64,000 nt of DNA from contig NAKE01000001.1 of the NCBI GenBank assembly GCA_008680965.1, positions 1,984,001 through 2,048,000 on the forward strand. The letters run 5' to 3'. This DNA is from Collinsella aerofaciens. Its GTDB lineage: Bacteria > Actinomycetota > Coriobacteriia > Coriobacteriales > Coriobacteriaceae. Below the pieces are notes generated by a model, which saw only the letters and a program-made list of their open reading frames with translations, did not search any database and was not told where the DNA came from. Position numbers and translations under genes: made by a program. Shown here one piece after another: positions 34,639-42,964 of this stretch. Every line of letters begins with the position of its first letter. Positions within the stretch are counted from its first letter, which is position 1.

Positions 34639-36054
34639 TTATTGCAGCTGCTCTTGAAGAGCGATGAGCGACTGAGGGCTCAGGTCGTCGTATTGTATGA
34701 GGACGCGAGATGGAGCGTTCTTAGTCGATGCCCGATCACCCGTCCACAGGCAATCGGCGATGTTGACATAGGAAATACGAGCGTCAGCAAGAGCCTTCGC
34801 GAAACTCTTCCCCGCTCCGTCCTCGGACAGGGCAACGGTGCAGTAAAGGCCCGCGTCCGCATGCTCGATCGAAACCTCCCCTGCCGGAAACGCTTTCCGC
34901 ACAAGCGCCGCCAGGCCATCACGCGCCTCGCGAGCACGAACGCGCACGCGGTTCACATGTCGCTCGTAATCACCCGATTCCAGCAAACGAGCCAAAGCGA
35001 CCTGGTCAACAGAACTCACCGACGAGGCGTAAAAACCAAGGTTGCGCCTAAACCGCTCCATTAGCTCGTCGGGCAGCACCATGTACGCTAGACGCAACGC
35101 CGATGACAGGCTCTTCGAAAACGTGTTGGTGTAGATAACCGACTGGGCGGCATCGATCGACGCGAGCGCGGGAATCGGTTTGCCGGCAAGGCGAAACTCA
35201 CAATCAAAGTCATCTTCGATGAGATACCGACCCGGTCGCTCGGCGGCCCAGCTGAGCAGCGCGTAGCGACGCGCAATGCTCGTCACAAGGCCGGTCGGAT
35301 ACTGATGGGACGGCATCAGATGAAGGACATCGGTCCCGCTTTTCTGCAGAGTGCTCAAGACCACGCCCTCATCATCCAACGGGATATGTCGAACTTTGCA
35401 GCCCATGGCCTGATAGATGCGCGTCAGGCGCAAATAGCCCGGATCCTCAACGGCATACACCTTGTCGGCTCCAAGCAACTGAACCAACATGGTATCGAGC
35501 AGCTGGGCGCCCGCACCGATAACGATGTTGTCGGGGTCGACATTCATACCCCTTGTCCCGCGCAGGTGGTGAGCAATTGCGCGTCGTAGCCGAGCGGTGC
35601 CCTGTGCCGGCGCAGTCGAAAAGATTTCGCGTTCGTCTTCGGATGCCAGCGTCGCCCGCAGCGCGCTTTGCCAAAGCCGCGCCGCCTCCAAAGCGGAAGG
35701 AGAAAGCGCATCAAATCGCTCGACCTGTCCGTTGATATCATGTGCGCTGGGGCCCGCGGAGACGGCATCTCGGTCGATGCCCTCCGCAGCCGAAGGCAAA
35801 ACCGGTGCATCCGGAAGCTCGCAAGCGTAGTAGCCCCGACGCGGCATTGAGCAAATATAGCCCTCGGCAAGTAACTGGTTATATGCATTCTCGATGGTAA
35901 TGACACTGATTCCTAGATGACTGGCAAAGGCGCGCTTAGACGGAAGATGTTCCCCCGCCGCAATGCGTCCAGCTACGATATCATCTCGAATTTGCTGGTA
36001 AACATACTCATAGAGCGATGCTTCGCCGCGTTTTTCCAAATTGTAGTCAAGCAT
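34639..36054 (-). CDS. pdxR: PdxR, MocR-family regulator of vitamin B6 synthesis
   Basis: A 471-residue MocR protein. The GntR-type winged helix is at residues 1-75 (GEHLPSKRAFASHLGIS and TIENAYNQLLAEGY). A fold-I aminotransferase-like domain follows, with the PLP lysine in NTFSKSLSSALRLAYMV. Divergent orientation to pdxS-pdxT identifies it as PdxR, which senses PLP and controls pdxST. The start at 36054 is preferred over an extension to 36087. Direct repeats CTGACCTT at 36066-36073 and 36100-36107 in the spacer are candidate binding sites. Confidence 0.9.
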   Translation of the reverse strand: MLDYNLEKRGEASLYEYVYQQIRDDIVAGRIAAGEHLPSKRAFASHLGISVITIENAYNQLLAEGYICSMPRRGYYACELPDAPVLPSAAEGIDRDAVSAGPSAHDINGQVERFDALSPSALEAARLWQSALRATLASEDEREIFSTAPAQGTARLRRAIAHHLRGTRGMNVDPDNIVIGAGAQLLDTMLVQLLGADKVYAVEDPGYLRLTRIYQAMGCKVRHIPLDDEGVVLSTLQKSGTDVLHLMPSHQYPTGLVTSIARRYALLSWAAERPGRYLIEDDFDCEFRLAGKPIPALASIDAAQSVIYTNTFSKSLSSALRLAYMVLPDELMERFRRNLGFYASSVSSVDQVALARLLESGDYERHVNRVRVRAREARDGLAALVRKAFPAGEVSIEHADAGLYCTVALSEDGAGKSFAKALADARISYVNIADCLWTGDRASTKNAPSRVLIQYDDLSPQSLIALQEQLQ

Positions 36055-36065
36055 GTGTTTGCCAC

Positions 36066-36107
36066 CTGACCTTATCGCGCTGTTCAATCTGGTATTAGTC
36101 TGACCTT
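36066..36107. promoter_or_regulatory. Candidate PdxR direct-repeat operator
   Basis: Two identical CTGACCTT octamers lie 34 bases apart (36066-36073 and 36100-36107) in the pdxR/pdxS divergent spacer. MocR regulators commonly bind direct repeats, and the spacing is about three helical turns. Confidence 0.5.
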
Positions 36108-36199
36108 GTAATTATCTCGAAAACTGAGTATTTCGCCATACCCAGCTCCCCGATAGGATGTTCCGTCAAACAATGCACATGCCAACCAAGGGAGCAACC

Positions 36200-37090
36200 A
36201 TGGTAGAACAGACCAGCAAGGCCGATCGCGTCAAACTCAACCGCGAGCTCGCGCAGATGCTCAAGGGCGGCGTCATCATGGACGTCACCACTCCCGAGCA
36301 GGCACGCATCGCCGAGGAGGCAGGCGCCTGCGCCGTCATGGCTCTCGAGCGCATCCCGGCCGACATCCGTGCCGCAGGCGGCGTCTCGCGTATGAGCGAT
36401 CCCAAGATGATCAAGGGCATCCAAGAGGCCGTCTCCATCCCCGTCATGGCCAAGTGCCGCATCGGTCACATTGTCGAGGCGCAGATCCTGCAGGCCATCG
36501 AGATCGATTACATCGACGAGTCCGAGGTTCTCTCCCCCGCCGATGACGTTTATCACATCGACAAGACCCAGTTTGACGTGCCGTTTGTCTGCGGCGCCCG
36601 CGATCTGGGCGAGGCGTTGCGCCGTGTTGCCGAGGGCGCCACGATGATTCGCACCAAGGGCGAGCCGGGCACGGGCGACGTCGTCCAAGCCGTGCGCCAC
36701 ATGCGCAAGATCCAAAAGCAGATCCGTGACGTTGTCGCTCTGCGCGATGATGAGCTCTTTGAGGCAGCCAAACAGCTGCAGGTTCCGGTCGAACTGGTCC
36801 GCGAGGTCCATGCCACGGGCAAGCTTCCCGTCGTGAACTTTGCCGCCGGCGGCGTAGCGACCCCCGCCGACGCCGCGTTGATGATGCAGCTGGGTGCCGA
36901 GGGCGTCTTTGTCGGCTCGGGTATCTTTAAGAGCGGCGACCCCGCTAAGCGCGCCGCCGCCATCGTCAAGGCCGTGGCAAACTTCACCGATGCCAAACTC
37001 ATCGCCGGGCTTTCGGAGGACCTGGGCGAGGCCATGGTGGGCATCAACGCCGACGAGATCGAGATCATCATGGAGGAGCGCGGGCGCTAG
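36200..37090 (+). CDS. pdxS: Pyridoxal 5'-phosphate synthase lyase subunit PdxS
   Basis: A 296-residue PdxS (Pdx1/YaaD). Hallmarks are GGVIMDVTTPEQA, the active-site Lys in PVMAKCRIGH, DESEVLSPADD, TKGEPGTGDV and VFVGSGIFKS. PdxS condenses ribose-5-phosphate (or ribulose-5-phosphate), glyceraldehyde-3-phosphate and ammonia to PLP, with ammonia from PdxT. The start at 36200 has aagggag upstream; an earlier in-frame ATG at 36158 gives a non-homologous extension. pdxT follows after 20 bases. Confidence 0.97.
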   Translation: MVEQTSKADRVKLNRELAQMLKGGVIMDVTTPEQARIAEEAGACAVMALERIPADIRAAGGVSRMSDPKMIKGIQEAVSIPVMAKCRIGHIVEAQILQAIEIDYIDESEVLSPADDVYHIDKTQFDVPFVCGARDLGEALRRVAEGATMIRTKGEPGTGDVVQAVRHMRKIQKQIRDVVALRDDELFEAAKQLQVPVELVREVHATGKLPVVNFAAGGVATPADAALMMQLGAEGVFVGSGIFKSGDPAKRAAAIVKAVANFTDAKLIAGLSEDLGEAMVGINADEIEIIMEERGR

Positions 37091-37110
37091 TCCAGCAGAA
37101 AGGATCGCAC

Positions 37111-37698
37111 ATGAGCGATTATGCAGACCAAACGGTCGCCGTGCTGGCGGTCCAAGGCGCTTTTGCCGAGCACGAGGCAAGACTATCTGAGCTGGGCGCG
37201 CACTGTATTGAGCTGAGGCAGGCGGCCGATTTGCAGCAGAACTTTGACCGCCTGGTCCTCCCCGGCGGCGAGTCCACCGTTCAGGGCAAGCTACTTGCCG
37301 AACTCGGTATGCTCGAGGGACTTCGCATCCGCATTGTTGAAGGCATGCCTGTATTGGGGACTTGCGCCGGCTTGATTCTGCTGGCGCGCGACCTTGCCGC
37401 CCACGACGATAAGGGGACGCCGCGCCTGGCAACCATGGATGTGCTCGTTGAGCGTAATGCCTATGGCAGACAGCTCGGCAGCTTTCGCACCAAGGGGCGG
37501 GTAGACGGTATCGACGGTGAAGTGCCACTGACGTTTATCCGTGCACCCCGCATCGTCAAGGTGCACGGCAATGCCAAGGCCCTGTCCGAAGTCGATGGCC
37601 GCATCGTCGCCGCCCGTCAAGACAACCAGCTCGGCGTCACCTTCCACCCCGAGCTCGACGACGACGCCCGCCTCCACGAGCTCTTCCTCCAAATGTAG
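37111..37698 (+). CDS. pdxT: Pyridoxal 5'-phosphate synthase glutaminase subunit PdxT
   Basis: A 195-residue class I glutaminase. LPGGESTVQGKL, the nucleophile Cys in VLGTCAGLILLA, and the His-Glu of the triad in VTFHPELDDD are all visible. It forms the PLP synthase complex with PdxS, channelling ammonia from glutamine. Cotranscribed with pdxS from the divergent promoter region controlled by PdxR. Confidence 0.96.
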   Translation: MSDYADQTVAVLAVQGAFAEHEARLSELGAHCIELRQAADLQQNFDRLVLPGGESTVQGKLLAELGMLEGLRIRIVEGMPVLGTCAGLILLARDLAAHDDKGTPRLATMDVLVERNAYGRQLGSFRTKGRVDGIDGEVPLTFIRAPRIVKVHGNAKALSEVDGRIVAARQDNQLGVTFHPELDDDARLHELFLQM

Positions 37699-37739
37699 GC
37701 AAAAACGAACGAGCGTAGATTTCCACTCTCATGCTATGC

Positions 37740-37793
37740 AGTCGTTGGGGACGTTCTTAAACGACTAGTCCAACAAGAACATCCCCAATGACT
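37740..37793. repeat. 19-bp imperfect hairpin downstream of pdxT
   Basis: AGTCGTTGGGGACGTTCTT (37740-37758) pairs with AAGAACATCCCCAATGACT (37775-37793) with two G-U-type differences around a 16-base loop. There is no U-tract. It resembles a dispersed repeat element rather than a simple terminator, though it may stop pdxT transcription. Confidence 0.6.
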
Positions 37794-37827
37794 ACATTGC
37801 GATAGACGACCACGTTTGCCGAGATAA

Positions 37828-37866
37828 AACCGACCAAAATAAACTTGTCCCCCTTTTGGTAGGTTT
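37828..37866. repeat. Hairpin with TTGTCC loop (dispersed repeat, copy 3)
   Basis: AACCGACCAAAA (37828-37839) pairs with TTTTGGTAGGTT with one mismatch around a loop TAAACTTGTCCCCC. It is an inverted, diverged copy of the element at 12091-12127 (which read in reverse has AACCTGCCAAAATAAACC). The rest of the 413-base spacer 37699-38111 holds only hairpins. Confidence 0.65.
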
Positions 37867-38007
37867 GGATCAAGGCAACGCCGATATTTTGCTACCGACA
37901 GCGAAAACCCGCCAGAGCGAGGGAGGCCCTTTTGGGGCGAGATGACGCCATAGGTTGAGCATAAGTCAGCGAGCGAGTCGCATTTGTGACAAGGTGGCGT
38001 GAAACGA

Positions 38008-38036
38008 AAGGGCGCTGACCTTCTGGTCGCGCCCTT
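38008..38036 (-). terminator. Terminator for the RGG-tail protein gene
   Basis: On the minus strand AAGGGCGCGACC and GGTCAGCGCCCTT pair with a single bulge around AGAA, followed by TCGTTT. A second perfect 12-bp hairpin, GTTACGGCGTTT/AAACGCCGTAAC (38085-38112), sits directly at the stop codon without a U-run. Confidence 0.65.
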
Positions 38037-38111
38037 GAAGTTGAACGTCAGATTGTCCAAATGCGGCCCGCGCAGCGTCGGCCCGTTACGGCGTTTGGTA
38101 AAACGCCGTAA

Positions 38112-39023
38112 CTAAAAACGGTTGCCGCGGAAGCCGCCACCGTTGCGGCCACCGCGATCGCCGCCACGGCCACCGCGGTCGTTACCACGGTTGCCGCCAA
38201 AGCCGCCACGGTTGCCGCCGCGGTCGCCATAGCCACCACGGTTGCCGCCAAAGCCGCCGCGACCGCCACGGTCGCCGCCACGGTCACCAAAGCCGCCGCG
38301 GCCACCGCGATCGCCACCGCGACCGCCACGGTCGCCGCCACGGCCACCGCGATCGCCAAAGCCGCCGCGACCGCCACGGTCGCCGCCACGGCCACCGCGG
38401 TCGTCACGGCCGCCGCGAGGACCGCGGTCCTCGTCCAGGCCCATGGCGACGAGCGGAGCGATAACCTTATCGAGAGCGGCCATCAGCTCGGTAGCCTCCT
38501 CGTAAGAAAGCTCGGGCAGGAACTTCTCCTTCTTGTTGGCAAGCTCGACCAGGCCCTCGGCGGCATCCTCGGCAGCGAAGACGACGATCTTGCGCATATC
38601 GCCCTCGGCGTCGTCGATGCGGCCGACCAGATCGGCAGCCTCGGCCTCGGCCATCAGGCCATCGAGCTCACGAAGGCGCATACCCAGCAGGTCGGACATT
38701 TCCTTCTGCTCCATCTTGGGCTTGAGGTCAAGAAGCTTGATGGCGCGCTCGATGTTCGCCATGCGCTCGGCCTTGGCCTCCTCCTCCTTGGAAATAGCAA
38801 AGCGACGGCTACGCAGCAGGCGGGCGGCCTTCTGCATCTTGTCCATCAGCTCTTCGTCATCGTAATCAACGGCGGCCTCGACAACCTCGGCCTCCTCCTC
38901 GGCGGAAACCTCGTCAGCAGCCTCAACCTCGGCAGCTTCGGTCTCCACGGTCTCGACTGCCTCGACCTCGGCAGCCATGGTCTCGTTCTCGGTCTCGTTC
39001 ATGATCTCCTCGTTCTCAGACAT
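38112..39023 (-). CDS. MarR-like winged-helix protein with acidic head and RGG tail
   Basis: A 303-residue protein in three parts. Residues 1-55 are a Glu/Ala/Val-rich acidic head. Residues about 60-195 look like a MarR winged helix (LKPKMEQKEMSDLLGMRLRELDGLMAEAEAADLVGRI, then a wing and a C-terminal helix LSYEEATELMAALDKVIAPL). Residues about 200-303 are a low-complexity tail with about 20 RGG tripeptides, plus FGGNRGGYG and a final FRGNRF. RGG boxes bind RNA and promote condensation in eukaryotic proteins. The DNA of the tail is a run of diverged 9- to 12-base repeats. A GGAGTC site precedes the ATG. The role is unknown; nucleic-acid binding is likely. Confidence 0.82.
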   Translation of the reverse strand: MSENEEIMNETENETMAAEVEAVETVETEAAEVEAADEVSAEEEAEVVEAAVDYDDEELMDKMQKAARLLRSRRFAISKEEEAKAERMANIERAIKLLDLKPKMEQKEMSDLLGMRLRELDGLMAEAEAADLVGRIDDAEGDMRKIVVFAAEDAAEGLVELANKKEKFLPELSYEEATELMAALDKVIAPLVAMGLDEDRGPRGGRDDRGGRGGDRGGRGGFGDRGGRGGDRGGRGGDRGGRGGFGDRGGDRGGRGGFGGNRGGYGDRGGNRGGFGGNRGNDRGGRGGDRGGRNGGGFRGNRF

Positions 39024-39175
39024 GAGACTCCTTCTTGGCCCTCTCGGGCATCATCGCCCCATTCGCGGGGCCCGTCGCGCACTCTTTGCGCTTTAAACAT
39101 TCATGCCTCTCGGCAAAACGTCCATTAGTTTATGGTGTCGCCATCCAATCTAGCTGCAGAATCTATGTGCACACA

Positions 39176-40591
39176 TTAATGCAACATGTGCGACTCGCGA
39201 CGAGCGTACACCAGCGACGTCGCGAACCCAACCACGGCAATTACAGCCGCCACACGCACGGCAGCTGCAAATCCAATCGCCTGGGCAACGTCCGTCGCAG
39301 CGCCAGCGACACCGGCAGTCGCCGCAGAACTCGAGAGCAGGCCGATAAACAGCGACGGGCCAAACGATGCGGCAATCATGTTCCACGTGTTGAGCAATGC
39401 CGTTCCGTGAGGATGCTCAGCGGCAGGCAGCGTCTCCAAGCCGGCCGTTTGCGAGGGGCTCAGCACCAAACCGACTCCGGCATACACCACAACGGTCAGC
39501 GCCACGACGACGCCGATGTTCATGCTTGCCGCCGTCATCGAGATGGCAGTCTGCCCCACGGCAATCAGGGCAAAGCCGACCGGCAGCAGCGGCCATGCGC
39601 CACGGGCGTCCATCACGCGTCCGCCCACAATCGAGGTCACGGCGTTGCAGGCAATCGCCGGCAAAATGAGCAAGCCCGCAACAAGTGCGGTCATTCTGTA
39701 TGCGCCCTCAAAATAGAGCGGCAACAAAACGCTCATCGAGAACGTCGTCATCATCGACACCACCACAAGCAGGCACGCAGGCCAAAAGCGAACGCTCGCC
39801 ATGGGACGCACGTTAAGCACCGGATGTTCGAGCTTGAGCTGACGGGCGGCAAACAGGCCGAGCAGCACAATGGCGGTGAAGAGCGCCACGATACTGGCAA
39901 TCAGATTGGTCGAGAACTCGCCTACGGAATACACAAATGCCGTAATGCCGGCCGCGAGCAAAACAACCAACAGAATATCAAGCGTAGTGTTCGAGCGCTC
40001 TCCAACATTCTGAACAAGCTTTGCGCCCGCCACAGCGACCACAATGCCGCCCACCAGCGGCACTACGAACACCGCCCTCCAGCCAAACAACGTACACATA
40101 AGACCGCTGATCACGGGTCCAAACGCCGGCCCCAGCGTAATGCAGGCACCGCCCAGGCTCAGATACAGGCCGAGCTTCTCGCGCGGAGCGCATGACAGCA
40201 CCACGTTCATCATGAGCGGGAACAAGATGCCCGATCCCGCAGCCTGCAAAATACGACTTGGCAGCAAAACGCTAAACGACGAAGCGACCAGGCACAGGAC
40301 TTCGCCGGCGACCATGCATCCGCATGCGAAAAACAGCAGCTTGCGCGTCGAGAAACGGCCGGACAGGAAGGCCATGATGGCCGTAAAGATCGACGTCACG
40401 ATCATGTAGCCCGAAACGAGCCACTGCGCCGTGGTGGCACTCACCGAAAAGGCCGCCATAATGTCGTGCAACGCCACGTTAATGATGTTCTCGTTAAACG
40501 CGGCGACAAAGGCTGCAATATACATTACGACGAGAAGCGCCGCAGTGCCCGATGGCGTTACTCTAACTTGTTGCTGAGATTTGCTCCCCAT
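39176..40591 (-). CDS. MFS multidrug-type exporter, DHA2 (14-TMS) family
   Basis: A 471-residue major facilitator with about 14 hydrophobic helices. Motif-like segments are NENIINVALHDIMAAF (helix 1), ATTAQWLVSGYM, FLSGRFSTRKLLF (motif A) and RILQAAGSGILFPLMMNVVL (motif C region), all typical of EmrB/QacA DHA2 drug exporters. The start at 40591 matches the beginning of the first helix region and has AGGAAGG upstream; the reading frame stays open much further upstream without a plausible start. It is divergent from a peptide deformylase-like gene. The substrate is unknown. Confidence 0.88.
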   Translation of the reverse strand: MGSKSQQQVRVTPSGTAALLVVMYIAAFVAAFNENIINVALHDIMAAFSVSATTAQWLVSGYMIVTSIFTAIMAFLSGRFSTRKLLFFACGCMVAGEVLCLVASSFSVLLPSRILQAAGSGILFPLMMNVVLSCAPREKLGLYLSLGGACITLGPAFGPVISGLMCTLFGWRAVFVVPLVGGIVVAVAGAKLVQNVGERSNTTLDILLVVLLAAGITAFVYSVGEFSTNLIASIVALFTAIVLLGLFAARQLKLEHPVLNVRPMASVRFWPACLLVVVSMMTTFSMSVLLPLYFEGAYRMTALVAGLLILPAIACNAVTSIVGGRVMDARGAWPLLPVGFALIAVGQTAISMTAASMNIGVVVALTVVVYAGVGLVLSPSQTAGLETLPAAEHPHGTALLNTWNMIAASFGPSLFIGLLSSSAATAGVAGAATDVAQAIGFAAAVRVAAVIAVVGFATSLVYARRESHMLH

Positions 40592-40796
40592 GCATTTCCT
40601 TCCTCTTGGAACGACAGTCGCATCGCCCCAGAGGAACAGTCCAGGGCGAAAAATGAGCCCTAGACTTACGCCAGACGCCGTACACGACGAGTCTGGCAAC
40701 ATGGTCCAACGTCGAAAGATTGTAACGCGGACGCGTAGCTTTCCTTCCGCGCTATTATTAAAAGTCCACGAAAGCATAAGACATGAGGAGCCCGCC

Positions 40797-41207
40797 ATGA
40801 TTAAGCCCATCATGAAATCCGAGTTCTTTTTGCGTCTGCCTTCCGAAGACGCGGGACCCGACGATGCCGCGACCGGGCAGGATCTCCTAGATACACTCCA
40901 CGAGCATGAGCGCGAGTGCGTGGGCCTCGCCGCCAACATGATCGGCGTGCGCAAACGCATCATCTGCGTAAAGGACGGCAACAGGACGCTCCTGATGTAC
41001 AATCCTCAAATTCTTGAGCAGGTCAATGCCTATCAGACAAGCGAAGGATGCCTCTCGCTAATCGGCGAGCGTCCCTGCACCCGCTATCGCCGCATTAAGG
41101 TTGAGTATTTGGACGAGAACTTTGTCCGCCGCATCAAAAACTTCTCGGGCTACACCGCCGAGATCATCCAGCACGAAATCGACCACTGCAACGGAATCGT
41201 TATTTAG
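40797..41207 (+). CDS. Short peptide deformylase-family protein
   Basis: A 136-residue protein with all three deformylase motifs: GLAANMIG (43-50), EGCLS (83-87) and HEIDH (126-130). The metal ligands Cys85, His126 and His130 and the catalytic Glu127 are present. The conserved Gln of motif 1 (GLAAxQ) is Met here. It is shorter than housekeeping deformylases (about 165-190). The start has gaggag ten bases upstream. A paralogue with complementary changes lies at 48531. It may act on a special set of formylated peptides or have weak activity. Confidence 0.82.
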   Translation: MIKPIMKSEFFLRLPSEDAGPDDAATGQDLLDTLHEHERECVGLAANMIGVRKRIICVKDGNRTLLMYNPQILEQVNAYQTSEGCLSLIGERPCTRYRRIKVEYLDENFVRRIKNFSGYTAEIIQHEIDHCNGIVI

Positions 41208-41221
41208 TTCCACCGATTCAA

Positions 41222-41259
41222 GAAAGCTCCCTGCAGCCAAGCAACTGCAGGGAGCTTTC
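41222..41259. terminator. Bidirectional terminator
   Basis: GAAAGCTCCCTGCAG (41222-41236) and CTGCAGGGAGCTTTC (41245-41259) are perfect 15-bp arms with an 8-base loop between convergent genes ending at 41207 and 41282. AT-rich flanks on both sides fit use in both directions. Confidence 0.85.
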
Positions 41260-41281
41260 GATTGTATAGAGCCTCTATCCC

Positions 41282-42802
41282 TTAGCTTTGACGGTAATGA
41301 TCGAAGAAGTCGGCGAGGTCTTCGAGCGACTCTTTGAGCACTTCCATGCGCGGCAGGTACACGATGCGGAAGTGATCGGGCTCGGCCCAGTTAAAGCCGC
41401 CGCCGCGCGTGATCAGAATCTTCTTCTCGTGCAGCAGGTCGAGGGCAAACTGCTCGTCATCGGTGATGTTGAACTTCTTAACATCCATCTTGGGGAAGAT
41501 ATAGAACGCCGCGCGCGGCTTGACCACCGAGATGCCATCGATCTTGTTGAGTGCCTCATACACAAAGTTGCGCTGCTCGTAGACACGACCGCCGGGACGG
41601 ATGTAGTCGTTGACCGACTGATGGCCACCGAGCGCCGTCTGGACGATCGACTGGGCCGGCACGTTGGAGCACAGGCGCATGTTAGAGAGCATGTTGATAC
41701 CCATAATGAAGTCGCTCATGCAGCGCTGGTTGCCCGAAAGCACCATCCAGCCAATACGATAGCCCGCGATCATGTGCGACTTGGAAAGGCCGCTAAAGGT
41801 AACGCAGGGCAGATCGGGAGCGAGCGAGGCAATCGAGACGTGCTCGTAGCCGTCCATGCACAGACGGTCGTAGATCTCATCGGCAAAGATCATCAGCTGA
41901 TGCCTGCGCGCAACCTCGACGATGCCCTCGAGCACCTCGCGCGGGTAGACCGAGCCCGTGGGGTTGTTGGGGTTGATGATGACGAGGGCCTTGGTCGCGC
42001 TCGTGATCTTGGACTCCATATCCTCCAGGTCGGGATACCAATCCGCCTGCTCATCGCATAGATAGTGCACGGGATGACCGCCGGCGAGGGTTGCGCACGC
42101 CGTCCAGAGCGGATAGTCGGGGCTGGGGATCAAAATCTCGTCGCCATTGTCGAGCAGAGCGTTCATCGAAAGCTGAATGAGTTCGGACACGCCGTTGCCC
42201 GTGTAGATATGCTCCATCTGAACATTGGGCAGGCCCTTGATCTGCGAATACTGCATGATCGCCTTGCGCGCAGAGAACAGGCCGCGCGAATTGGAATAGC
42301 CTTCGCAGTCGGGCAGCTGCTGGCGCATGTCCTTGATAACCTCGTCGGGCGTGCGAAAACCGAAGGGCGCCGGGTTGCCGATATTGAGCTTGAGGATGCG
42401 CTCGCCCTCGTCCTCCATACGGGCAGCCTCGTCGACGACGGGACCGCGCACGTCATACAGGACGTTATCGAGCTTGGTGGATTTAGAAAAAGTACGCATG
42501 GTGGTGCTCCTTGGAATTTGAGCTGAGAGACTAGGTTCGGATTTGGCAACGTTATGGGACGAGGACGTCTCGACTTGATCGGCGTCACTGGCGAGCAGCC
42601 AGGAAACATCGACCTCCAAAATACGGGCGAGCAGCTCTGCCACATCGCGCCGCGGGATCGTCTTGCCGCTCACATATTGGCTCATCTGACTCTTGCCGAG
42701 TTTTTTGCCGAGCATCTCCGATGCGCGGATTACATCCGACTGGCGAACGTCGCGATCGGACATGGTCTGTCGCAGGCGATCGCTAAACGTCTCTTGGGCC
42801 AT
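41282..42802 (-). CDS. HTH domain fused to class I (alanine-type) aminotransferase
   Basis: A 506-residue fusion. Residues 1-70 form an XRE-type HTH (FSDRLRQTMSDRDVRQSDVIRASEMLGKKLGKSQMSQYVSGKTIPR split across helices). A linker follows, then a complete class I aminotransferase from about residue 105 (LNIGNPAPFGFRTP, YSNSRGLFSARKAI, NPNNPTGSVY, the PLP lysine in TFSGLSKSHMIAGYRIGW). The catalytic part is closest to AlaA-type alanine aminotransferases. Unlike MocR proteins, the DNA-binding domain is XRE, not GntR. An AAGGAGG site precedes the ATG. Four GTTCAATTT half-sites in its own promoter suggest autoregulation. Catalysis seems intact. Confidence 0.9.
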   Translation of the reverse strand: MAQETFSDRLRQTMSDRDVRQSDVIRASEMLGKKLGKSQMSQYVSGKTIPRRDVAELLARILEVDVSWLLASDADQVETSSSHNVAKSEPSLSAQIPRSTTMRTFSKSTKLDNVLYDVRGPVVDEAARMEDEGERILKLNIGNPAPFGFRTPDEVIKDMRQQLPDCEGYSNSRGLFSARKAIMQYSQIKGLPNVQMEHIYTGNGVSELIQLSMNALLDNGDEILIPSPDYPLWTACATLAGGHPVHYLCDEQADWYPDLEDMESKITSATKALVIINPNNPTGSVYPREVLEGIVEVARRHQLMIFADEIYDRLCMDGYEHVSIASLAPDLPCVTFSGLSKSHMIAGYRIGWMVLSGNQRCMSDFIMGINMLSNMRLCSNVPAQSIVQTALGGHQSVNDYIRPGGRVYEQRNFVYEALNKIDGISVVKPRAAFYIFPKMDVKKFNITDDEQFALDLLHEKKILITRGGGFNWAEPDHFRIVYLPRMEVLKESLEDLADFFDHYRQS

Positions 42803-42823
42803 TAGAACCTCCTTGCTGGCAAA

Positions 42824-42905
42824 GTTCAATTTATAGAACACAAATTGAACCTGAGTTCAATTTAGGCAGCAGTATAGCGCGGCGCATTATCCGAAAGTTC
42901 AATTT
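42824..42905. promoter_or_regulatory. Operator cluster of four GTTCAATTT half-sites
   Basis: GTTCAATTT occurs at 42824-42832, 42855-42863 and 42897-42905, and inverted (AAATTGAAC) at 42842-42850. The second and third lie as a perfect palindrome with a 4-base spacer (42842-42863). They overlap the promoter of the HTH-aminotransferase gene. Confidence 0.75.
42832..42860 (-). promoter_or_regulatory. Promoter of the HTH-aminotransferase gene
   Basis: On the minus strand TTGAAC (42860-42855), 17 bases, TCTATA (42837-42832). The -35 is embedded in one operator half-site, so bound protein would block RNA polymerase. Confidence 0.65.
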
Positions 42906-42964
42906 CATAAGAAAATGTACCGAACCCCGAGAATTGTCCCAAAGTAGACAACAGGTACGCGCTT

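Noticed and set aside
38118..38410. CRISPR-like array of short repeats
   Set aside because: The periodic GC-rich units are the coding repeats of the RGG tail; spacing is irregular and in frame, and no spacers or cas genes are present.
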